Source: Porphyra umbilicalis (taxonomy: Eukaryota; Rhodophyta; Bangiophyceae; Bangiales; Bangiaceae). From it: 64,000 nucleotides of DNA. Shown in pieces: positions 56,403 to 64,000 of this stretch. The notes beneath the pieces were generated by a model, which did no database searches, was not told where the DNA came from, and was given only the letters and a program-made list of their open reading frames with translations. Both the position numbers and the translations under genes were made by a program. The DNA lies in contig KV919001.1 of the NCBI GenBank assembly GCA_002049455.2, positions 59,097 to 123,096 of the forward strand. The letters are read 5' to 3'. Numbering within the stretch: position 1 is the first letter of the stretch; each line of letters begins with the position of its first letter.

Positions 56403-56728
56403 CTCCCCGCTTAGCGGGGAGCGCCACTCGAGCAAGTACGTATCCCCCCCCAAATCACCCCCACCGACTGTAAGCGAAACTCGATTGGTCCGGATCAAAT
56501 CGATCGCCGATCGAACCAAACAAGCGCGCTGTAAGTGCCCTAAATCACGATTAGACGGCGACACGGAGTCTTACAGCGAGACCAACCCCCGCGCTACAAA
56601 CGCGGCGGCGTCGCGATCGGCCCCCATCGCACTCCCCCCCGCGAAACAAAAGCGATGGGGGGGTGCCCCAGCACCCCCCCGACCCTCCTGCAGCGTCAGA
56701 GAGAAAGAAAGCAATGCGAAAGATGGAT
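56403..56728 (-). other. Structured 5' leader of element 1
   Basis: On the minus strand this follows the 5S T-run and precedes ORF1. It contains several perfect inverted repeats: 56657-56666 with 56671-56680 (10 bp, 4-nt loop); 56621-56630 with 56652-56661 (10 bp), which shares 56657-56661 with the previous stem; 56527-56535 with 56570-56578 (9 bp); and 56403-56410 with 56414-56421 (8 bp, 3-nt loop). Base composition here is less extreme than in the ORFs. The role is unknown: a ribozyme or an internal entry site are possibilities. Confidence 0.6.
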
Positions 56729-56732
56729 AAAA

Positions 56733-56852
56733 ACGTACAGCACGGGGGATTCGCCTGTGACCTCTCACCAGACTACTAACCCCGCTCGCGGTTGCTTAGC
56801 TTTGGAATTTGGAATGGGTTCCGGCGCGTGTGACTCGGATATGGCCGTACGT
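56733..56852 (-). rRNA. Isolated, diverged 5S rRNA gene between the two elements
   Basis: 120 nt with both helix I strands intact. There are five differences from the array consensus: plus-strand t to c at 56761, c to t at 56763, and c to t at 56793, 56803 and 56810. The last three are CpG to TpG and lie in or beside box A (RNA positions 60, 50 and 43); one destroys the EcoRI site. The terminator is T5 and continues straight into element 1. It may be a silenced copy or pseudogene. Confidence 0.85.
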
Positions 56853-57160
56853 GGGATGAAATGGTCGTCTGTGCGCCTAGTCCCCGCGGACTCTCGGCCC
56901 ACCGACGTGTACTCGTCGGCCTCCTTCACCCTGTGACTGTCCCTCGCGTCGACGGCGGCCCCTGGGAGCAGCAGGACGTCGCACCGCGACGTCGCGCCAG
57001 CGGATAGAGCTCCTCGCTCCCACGCAGCGCTCCCGCGCAGCGCTCAACTCTCGGTGCACGTCGGCTCCGCGGGCTCTGCCCAGTCGCTCAACTCGGGCAC
57101 CAACGGGAGGTGACAGAATCGTGGATTCGGGACTGCCTGACATGCTCCTCTCGTCAAAGC
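56853..57160. repeat. Truncated 5S spacer fragment
   Basis: The upstream part of a unit's spacer, about 308 bp, similar to the units at 40.4 and 42.3 kb (ctccttcaccc, ccctcgcgtcgac, aactctcgg). It stops after gtcaaagc at 57160, where array units continue tcacctgcc. The break marks the left boundary of element 2. Confidence 0.85.
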
Positions 57161-59634
57161 GGGGGCGCTGCGGTCGCCAAGCGCGGCGACGGTGGCCGCG
57201 GCGACCGCAGCGGCAGAGAGTCGCCGCCGCGCGGCGGCGACGACCGGCGCCGGGCGCGGCGCCGGGGGCGGCACCGGCGGCGCTGGCGGCGCCGCGGCAG
57301 TCGGGCGACTCGTCGGCAGCAGGTTGCGCGGCGGCGCACCGGTGTCGGCGCCGGCGTCCAGCTCGGCGACGTCCGCCCGACGCAGAGAGTGGGGGAGCGG
57401 GGGGGGGGGGGGGGGGGGGGGGGGGCCTCACCGACCGCGGGCAGGGCGCCAGGTTGGAGGCGGGCGGACGGCGCCGCGCCGGTGCCGCCGCGCCGCCCGG
57501 ACCGAAGCGCATCGCCGCCGCCGCCGACGGGTTCGCCCGCGCAAAAAGGCAGCGACCGACGACGTACCGCCGCGCCCGCCAGCATCCCCGCCACGACGGG
57601 AGCGGCACCGGCCTTGGGGTCAGGGGGGGGGGGGGGGGGGGCAAGCGCACGACCGCCAACCGACGCCACCGCCGTGTCGTCGGTGCCGACGTCAGAGTCG
57701 GCGCGGACGGGCGGTACCGTCCTCTCGCCACGCATGTCCCGGCCACATTTGGCGCGCGCGGGAATCACCGTTTCGCCGACACGTGCGAATTCCGCCACGT
57801 GGCCCGCGAAAGGCGCCACCAAACACGTCGGCGCGGTGCGTCCGAAAACAGTGTCCCGCGCTTGGCCCGGCATCAACGAGGCGGCCGTCTGCGCCTGCGG
57901 CGCTGACCTCGGCGGCGGCAGGGCGCCCGCCGCCGCGGGCTGCCCCGCCCGCCGGCGCCGAGACGCGGGCGGGACGCGCGGCCGGACGCACGCCTCGGCG
58001 GGCAACGCGAACCGCGCCGCGCCACCGCCGTCGGTGGCCACACAGAGCGGGGGGACATCCGCCCCTGGCGGCGGCGCGTCGACGGCCCACGGCACGTCGG
58101 CGCCGATGCCGGCGCCGGGCGGGAATACGCGCGGCACCGCCGCCGCAGCCGCCCTCGCAGTCTCACGCGCCCCACGCGTGGGGCCACCGGGAACGGCGAC
58201 CCGTAGGTCGCCGACCACGCCCGGGGCGGCTGTCGTGGGCGCAGATGGGGGGCGCCCGGCCACACGCACCGTAGCGCCGGCATTGTGCCGCGACGCGTAG
58301 GTAACCCCGGAAGCCGCGGCAGTCGCCGCGGCCGAGGTGGCGAGCGCGTCGCCCTTGCCAGCGTGCGCCTCGCGGGAAGCGCCCGCCCGGACGTCGCCGC
58401 CAGTCGGCGGTGCCGCGTCGCAGCCGTCGCAAGGAAAAACGTGTCGGGGCGCCGCCGGCGCGGCCGCGCCGTGCATGGGGGTGGCGGCCGATGCCTCCAA
58501 AGCAGCCGTCGCCGCCTCCCCGTCATGAACCGGTGCCACTCCAGCGGCTCCGTCCATGTCCTCCTAGGGCACATCCGCCGCCACCAGCACCGCCTCCGCC
58601 GGCTGCGGGGGGGGGGGGGGGGGGGGAGGGGGGCAGCGTCCAGTACAGGGGAGCGCACCACGGCCCCCGTCCGTCCACCTACACCAGGGTACGCGCGTCC
58701 GGCTGCACACGCAGGCGGGCCCGGCCGAGCCGCGCCCTTTGGAACCCGACCGGTCGACGCGGCAGCACGACGACCGATGGTGGCGCCCGGTGGCGACACC
58801 GCTGACACGGCGGCCGCCACCGCCGACGCTGCCGCGTCGGAATGCCGACGCGCCGCCGGCAATGCCTCGCCGAGCACGCGGGCGGGGAGCGCACCGCCGC
58901 CGCCGCTAAAGGACGCCGACGGCCGCCGCGGGGAGGCGCCTGCAACGACGGGGGCCGCGGCAGCCGACCGAGGGGTGGTCGGCACCCCGACCAATCCCAT
59001 CGCCGCGGCAGTACGCAGGCGCGCCGCCAGCAGGGCAGCACCCGGCGTCGGCGCCGAAGCGGCCGGCGCGGGGTGGGGCGGCAAGAGGGAGGCTGCCTCA
59101 CCCGCGCCACCAGCAAACGAGTAGAGCGCCGCTGTCCCAGCGAGCGTGGGGGCGGCATCGGTGGCGCCCCCGCTCGGCGGCGCCACAGGCACCTCGGCAC
59201 ACGCAGGGGAGCCGCGACGGCACCACAGCAGGCACGCCCGCAGTCGGTTGGGGCACAGGGCAGACGATGCAAGGTTGGGAAGGGGGGGGGGGGGGTGTAG
59301 GGGGGAAGGCGGTCCGAGGCGCTGGCATGATTTGAATCGATCCGCAGCAGCGGCCGGGCCGAAAACGAGGCACCACCGGCGGCGCGCGCGCGCACCGTAG
59401 TTTCGGGCGCGGTCGTGGCCGAAATTGTGCGGCATGGTGGCGCGCCGACCGCCCCAGCCAACCAGCGGGGAGACCGCGGGGGGTGGGAAAGACGGCGGTC
59501 ATGACGGCCGGGGTGACGCCCCGCGTTCCCACCCCGACGGCAACGGGGGATGCGGATCACAGAGGGTGGCCGCGGCCCCTACCGCGGCGCTGCGCTCAAC
59601 AGCGTGCATAGCAGTGGGGCAGGTCCGCAACGGG
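57161..59634 (-). other. Unassigned Ala/Pro/Gly-rich 3' part of element 2
   Basis: About 2.5 kb with a 467-codon open frame on the minus strand (57154-58557, ending in TGA seven bases into the 5S spacer) and other low-complexity frames up to 59435. The 467-codon frame has a CDGC pair near its start and a less biased stretch around MPGQARDTVFGRTAPTCLVAPFAGH; I do not recognise it. G runs of 27 (57399-57425), 19 (57623-57641), 20 (58607-58626) and 14 (59282-59295) interrupt it. No RLE or CCHC match to element 1 was found in any minus frame. Confidence 0.35.
57399..57425. repeat. G27 homopolymer
   Basis: Longest single-base run in the window. Two similar runs (G19 at 57623, G20 at 58607) lie nearby. 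Frames across it cannot be trusted. Confidence 0.95.
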
Positions 59635-60169
59635 CTACGGCGGGGATTGGGCGTGGTCAGTGCCGTGGCGAGCCCCGCCGCGAGCGCGGGCGCCGCGCCG
59701 CGCGCCGTCGGCTCGCGGGTGCGCGGCCCAGCGGCCGGGGCTGCGCCTGGGCGGCTGCTGCCACCTGGGGCCCACCCTGGCTCGGCCTTGGGCGTGCGCC
59801 GGAGCGCCCGGGTCGTCAAGAGAACCGCCAGACGGTGCAGGCGGCCACGCCAGAGGCTCGCCCGCTGCCGTACCGGTGACTGCGACCAGGCCGTCCGCTA
59901 CCGCTGCCAGCGTTCGAGAGTAGTGTCGCCCCGCACGCAGGGTGTCCAGCTGCGACGCGAGGGAAGCCGCGGGCACCACAGCCGTGCGGCCGCCAATACC
60001 CAATCCACCATGGGCCACTGGCAGCGACGCGCGGTCAAGCAGGTCGGCGACGACCGCCTCGTCGTCACGGGCGTCGGTCAACAGCTGACGCAGGGCGCCC
60101 TGTGCGGTCCGGTCGACCGCCGCAGCCAAACGGGTGCCCCTTGCCAGTGGCAGCGCCCGCAGCCAGTAG

Positions 60170-61589
60170 TTAGGCCGCGGGCCAGCGCACAGCCGCAATA
60201 GCAACAGCTGCGACTGGAGCTCGGCCGGGGTGAGGGCGTTGATGGCGGCCACAAGGCGGGACTGATCGCGGCCAGGCGGTCGACCGACGCCGCCAAAAAG
60301 GCGTCGGTACCAAGGGGGACGGAGAACTGATGCACCCCTTCGGCGCACCACCGCGCCGGCCAACCAACCGGGGCGTCCGCCCCGCCGGCGACCAGCCAGC
60401 GCACTTGCTTGGCGCCAGCTCGGCGTCCACGGCGGCGCCCGCCTCGGCCGCCGTCCGCAGCACCGCACGCAGCTCCGAGTGTGGCGCCACGACCACGACG
60501 TCGTCATGCACCGCGCGCACGACCGCGCCGGGGTGGGCCGTTGCCAGCCGCAGCACCGCCAGGTGCATGGCGGCGGCGTGCATCAGGGGGCCCAGCGGGT
60601 CACCCTGCTGGACCCCGCGCTCTACCGGCAGCCACAGCCGCGTCAGCGCCGCGGCTCCGCCACTTACCACGTCGTCGGCCACCGCCCACCCGTACACGCG
60701 CGGCGCGGCTGCCCCCAAGTACACCCGGTCCAGGTACGGGCGCAGCAGGGGGAGGGCGCGCGCGAGGTAGGCGACCGCCGCCGCCCGAGACACCAGGTTA
60801 AACGCATTTCGAAAGTCCAGTTGCAGCAACGCGGCGGTCGGGTCGTGTGCGAGTTCAGCAGTAACATCGTGCACGACCCTCTCACACGGGTTGGGCACCC
60901 AACCCCCTTTGCAGGGGTGCCAACAACCGAGCCGCCGCGTCGCGGACTGTGCCCGCCAGCGCGGCCGCAGCCAGTTTGCACAAAACTTCAGGCATGCCGA
61001 TAGGGCGCAGCCGGGGGAGGCCATCGTCGTCGTCCCCCCCCGGCTTGCACAGAAGCAATAGATCCGCGCCCGCCAATGCGTGAGCGGCCAGCGGCGGCAC
61101 GCGTCGCGCCGACACCGGCCCCGCCAACAGGCGCACGACCGCGGCCAGCGCGACCTGCCCCGAGTCCCCCAGGGCGCGCAGGTGCTCCATTCGGAGCCCT
61201 GAAGGACCAGGGGCAGTGCCGCGCGGGGCGCGGCGCAGGGCGTCGTCGGTGGCCGCGCGCGGCAACGCGGCCGGCACACCCGAGATGCGTCCGAAAGCGT
61301 CGGCCTCCGCCAGAGCGGCGGGAAACTCGCGTTCTACGGACGCGACCGTAGCGAGGCCGTCCAAGGAGGGGGGGAAAAGCAAAGTCGCCTGGCTCCACAC
61401 TGCTGGCGTGCGAGGCGCGAACGGGGCGCCCATCAGAGCCCGCGCGGCGGCGCTCAGCCGCCCCGCTCGGACGAGCCGCAGTGCTCGGCGTTGGCCTGCG
61501 GTGACTTTCGACGGGGGGGGGGGGGGGCACCGCCCCGCGCCGGACTCCGGCGCGTACGCCGGCCGGGCGGCGCCGGTGGAGCCCGCCAC
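60170..61589 (-). other. Reverse transcriptase domain of element 2
   Basis: Built from two overlapping frames (60882-61589 and 60170-61279). It shows GPSGLRMEHLRALG, KPGG with GLPRLRPIGMPEVLCKLAA, motif A Asp in LQLDFRNAFN, motif B QQGDPLGP, and motif C VHDDVVVVA. The catalytic Asp residues are all present. The frame changes near 60900 and again near 60400. Confidence 0.8.
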
Positions 61590-62096
61590 ACCCCCGCGTC
61601 GCGGTCGCCGAGTGCCGCCGAGAAGTCACCGCCGAGCAGCGCGGACGCGCGTGCCGCGTGGGGCATCGGCGGCCGCGCCGCGGCAGCACGCGGAGCCGGG
61701 TGGTGGAAAAATCATGGATGGCAGGGTCAGCAGCCACAGCCAAGCCAAGGGGTCATCTGGGGCGCGGTGCGCCCAGGCCAGCGCGTCGTCCCCCAGCAGC
61801 GCCCATGCTCGACGCAGCGCGGGGGGGACAGTTGAGAGGGTCCGCGCCGGTGAAGCCACAAGCGGCGCCCAGCCGTTGGCGTCGGCCGGCACGGCGGCAA
61901 GAAAAGCGCGCCGCGCGCGCTCCCACTGGGAGCAGTCCGTTGAAAACAGGTCGATCACAGCGTCTGGCGCCGGCGGCGTCATGTGCTGCGCGCCTGTCGC
62001 CAGCGCAGTGCCGCGTAGTCGCCGCCGCGGGTTTGCCCTACACTGCGTCTCGCTTGCCAGCAGCGGCGACATGCCAAAGCGCTTGCGGGCCGAGGG

Positions 62097-62252
62097 GTAG
62101 GGGCTGTCGCACCAGCGACAGCCCGCCAACCCCAAATCGGCGACGTCCGCCGCGGGCACGTCATAAAAAACGTGCGCGCGGCGGAGATGAAGCAACCCCG
62201 GCGCGTCACCGAGGGCGCACGGCAGGACGACGAAGCAGCCGTCCACGGGGCA
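62097..62252 (-). other. C2H2 zinc finger plus CxxC pair (element 2 ORF2 N-terminus)
   Basis: CPVDGC ... HLRRAH with spacing C-x4-C-x15-H-x4-H, then GLAGCRWCDSPY, the same spacing as in element 1. Strong conservation in an otherwise frame-broken protein marks this as the likely DNA-binding module of the family. Confidence 0.75.
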
Positions 62253-62423
62253 GATTGACGCCGCCCCTGCGGCGGCAGGCGCCGGGAGCCGTGTCCCCCC
62301 ACCCACACCTTCGGTCGCAGCGGCCAAGGGGGCCGTGCCGGTACCGCCGCGGGCTGGCGTGCCGCCCGTGCCGTCACAAGGCACGGCCGCCCGAGGGCGG
62401 GGGCTGGGGGGGGGGGGCAAGAG

Positions 62424-63986
62424 TCATTCATTGCGCCGCTCGTCGCTGACGGTGACAGCAGCCCTGGCCGAGGGCTCCGAATGAGCCAGCCTGGCAGCCG
62501 TCGACGAAGCGCACGGCACGCGTAGAGATTCCCGACGGGCCTCAGCGGCCGCGGCGGCCGCGGCGGCCACGGCGGCGCCGGTGCGCGGCCGGGCGGGGCC
62601 GACGACCGGGACCTCAGCAAGCGACGGCGGCGGTGGTGTACGCGCCCGTGCCAGGCGCGGACGGAAAAGCAGCCCACCACCAGGAAGCGGGACGGCCGCC
62701 GCCAACACAGTGTCGGCTAGAAGCAAGTCGGGGGGGGGAAGCGGGGGGGGTGGGAGGGGCGTCCGCCGCGAGGGTTGGGCCTTGCGGCCGCCGCCGCGCC
62801 GAAACCGCGCGACAGCCGCCCCAACAACCGGCAGACCGCACGCCGCACCAGCGCCCGTCAAGGCGACCGCCGGGGTGCTGGGTGGGGCTCCCATGGAGCG
62901 TCCCAACGTTGCGCGGCGCGGTGGCGTGCACGGCGCTGCTCCAGCACCCGCCCGAGGCGACGACGCAGCGGCAACCGCCGACGCAAGGGTTTTTCGGGCG
63001 CCGTCCGCGACGACGCCCGCGGAGCGCGGCGTGAACCGCGCAGGTGGCAAAGTGGGGGTCGCCTCGCGATTGCGCCGCCTGCCCCACAGTGGTGTGGCCG
63101 CCAGAAGGTCGTCCACGGCCGGGGGGAGGGCGCCAATCACGCGCGCGGCCGCGCGACGGGACGGACGCGCGCGTTGGGGCGCTAACCCGCGCGGCGGCGC
63201 ACTGGCAGCGCGGCGACGAGCGTCGCCCGCGCCGGCGAGCCGGGGCGAGGCCCCAGTCGCCGCCACCGCCGTGCACAGGGTGGTGTCGGCGCCCCTGAAA
63301 CCGGACGGTGGCGCGTGCGCGCGCGCCACGCCAAGCGATGGCGCATCGGCCGCGCGGCTGCGAGAGGAATTTCCGTCGGCGCCCTGCCGCGTGCGCCCGA
63401 CTGCCTCCGCCGCCGCGTCCGGAGTGGCGTTGCTGCGCCGCCGCCGCCGCCGGCGACGGTTGCGCTGAGGGCGGCCCGCAGCTGGGGCGGGGCGTGCCCC
63501 CTCGACCGTTCCCGCGTCCGCGCCGCGCACAGAAGAAGCAGCGGCCGCGCCCGGGGCAGGTGCGTTTGTGCGGCGCAGAATCTTCGCCTCCGGGCCAGGC
63601 GCGTTCGCGGTGTAGGCAGCGGCGTGGCGGCCGCGTGCCGCCGCGTCGTCCGCCGACGCAGCGCGCGTGGGCACCCACGCCTTGCCCAAAACTGCAGCAC
63701 CGCCGCCGGCGAGGCGCGGCGCCGGGCCGGCACTCAGCACCGCACGGCACAATGCCAACCGCCGCGCCACGTGGCCCCGCAGAGCGGCGCGGACGGGGGG
63801 CGCCAGGACAGCGCGCAGGACGGGGGGGGCGGCCACACGGTCGCGCCGAAGGATGTCCGCCCACGAGGCAAGGGGGGCAGCCGGGCAACCGGCGGCGGTG
63901 GGGGGGGGACCACCGTGGCACCGCCAGACGAAGCACCGGCGGGCCGCCCAGCGTCAGCGGGCGGCCGCCCCACGCCCGTCGTCCCC
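62424..63986 (-). CDS. ORF1 of element 2, C-terminal part, 5' partial
   Basis: The frame is open from just inside the right edge (a TGA at 63987-63989 in this frame probably reflects a frame break in G-rich sequence) to TGA at 62424-62426. It includes SWADILRRD, then PPVRAALRGHVARRLALCRAVL (about 63760-63835), which matches the conserved helix of element 1, a basic run RNRRRRRRRR, Ala/Pro-rich linker, and the C-terminus SDERRNE. From the conserved helix to the stop is about 1.4 kb, against about 5.7 kb in element 1. The RRM-like part would lie outside the window. Confidence 0.55.
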
Positions 63987-64000
63987 TCAGGCGCGCGCCC

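Larger units (their letters stand above)
44872..56728 (-). mobile_element. Non-LTR retrotransposon (element 1), zinc finger-RT-CCHC-RLE type, in 5S rDNA
   Basis: An approximately 11.9-kb insertion replacing 5S spacer. Its 5' end (right) abuts the T-run of the 5S gene at 56733. Its 3' end (left) abuts spacer sequence gtcgac at 44871. ORF1 occupies about 49439-55706 and ORF2 about 44872-49446, both minus strand. I see no long terminal repeats and no apurinic endonuclease. The N-terminal C2H2 finger, RT, CCHC and PD-(D/E)xK nuclease define the restriction-like-endonuclease group (R2, CRE, NeSL and relatives), whose members often target multicopy RNA genes. Compared with a normal unit, about 410 bp of spacer between gtcgac and the T-run is missing, so insertion or a later event deleted target DNA. 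Several frameshifts show that this copy is inactive or partly mis-assembled. Confidence 0.88.
59635..62431 (-). pseudogene. ORF2 of element 2: zinc finger and RT, frameshifted
   Basis: The start is the ATG at 62429-62431, overlapping the ORF1 stop by 8 nt (ATGAATGA). A G12 tract at 62406-62417 then separates this frame from the finger frame. Next come ERARRAFLAAVPADANGWAPLVAS and PLAWLWLLTLPS (also in element 1), the frame break at the G15 tract 61513-61527, the RT N-terminal part (60882-61589), a break near 60900, motifs A to C, breaks near 60400 and 60270, and the thumb-like region to 59950. Motifs: LQLDFRNAFN (about 60800-60830), GVQQGDPLGP (about 60588-60617), VHDDVVVVA (about 60486-60512). 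Confidence 0.72.
57161..64000 (-). mobile_element. Second, diverged copy of the retroelement family (element 2), partial
   Basis: Begins at the spacer break 57160/57161 and runs off the right edge. It contains the C-terminal part of ORF1 (62424-63986), ORF2 with finger and RT (59635-62431), and an unassigned 2.5-kb left part (57161-59634). RT and finger are clearly homologous to element 1 but differ at many residues, so this is a separate lineage or an old copy rather than a recent duplicate. No CCHC or RLE signature was found on the left. Either the 3' end was lost or replaced, or the left part belongs to another insertion. Confidence 0.75.

Noticed and set aside
56560-56728. Assignment of the 5' leader as an HDV-like ribozyme
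   Set aside because: The stems are real, but I could not fit the required double pseudoknot with a first helix starting at the junction. Kept only as a hypothesis in the findings.
59320-59345. tRNA-like T-loop (gatttgaatcga) near 59330
   Set aside because: The flanking bases do not pair as a T-stem and no D or anticodon arm is present.
57161-59634. RLE domain in the left part of element 2 (GDLRVAVPGGP resembles WLDVSVAGPW)
   Set aside because: It is a single short resemblance without a preceding RPD, a CCHC or a following K..Y; more likely compositional.
62101-62124. 10-bp hairpin at the CRWCDSP codons of element 2
   Set aside because: A nearly matching one is present in element 1, but this is explained by the conserved amino-acid sequence rather than an RNA structure.

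Overview
The window is the edge of a nuclear 5S rDNA cluster invaded by retrotransposons. From 1 to 44871 it is a head-to-tail array of an approximately 635-bp unit. Every unit carries one 120-nt 5S rRNA gene on the minus strand, followed by a T5-T6 Pol III terminator and about 515 bp of GC-rich spacer. I count 71 array positions: 70 readable, plus one whose gene falls inside the 249-N gap at 772-1020. A 72nd, diverged 5S gene (56733-56852) lies alone between two retroelements. The long open frames inside the array are by-products of tandem repetition in GC-rich DNA, not genes.

From 44872 to 56728 the spacer is replaced by an approximately 11.9-kb non-LTR retrotransposon (element 1), and from 57161 to the right edge by a second, diverged relative (element 2). 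Both read on the minus strand, the same direction as the 5S genes. Their shared architecture is a long Ala/Pro-rich ORF1, then an 8-nt ORF1/ORF2 overlap, then ORF2 with an N-terminal C2H2 zinc finger and CxxC pair, and a reverse transcriptase with (F/V)HDD at the active site. In element 1 this is followed by a CCHC knuckle and a PD-(D/E)xK restriction-like endonuclease. This is the layout of the R2/CRE/NeSL group of target-specific elements. Element 1 starts at the T-run that terminates a 5S gene and has replaced about 410 bp of spacer. Both copies are broken by several frameshifts, many at long G/C homopolymers, so they are either decayed copies or partly mis-assembled.

The organism is a eukaryote: tandem 5S genes with Pol III signals and a non-LTR element. 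The very high GC, the Ala/Gly/Pro-rich frames and the 5S sequence itself resemble what I remember of bangiophyte red algae (Porphyra/Pyropia type). That assignment is inference.

The most notable content is a restriction-like-endonuclease retrotransposon family living in 5S rDNA, co-oriented with the 5S genes. It has a strongly structured 5' leader abutting a 5S terminator and a conserved stop/start overlap between its ORFs. The array shows blocks of locally homogenised unit subtypes, and its copies become more damaged toward the retroelements.
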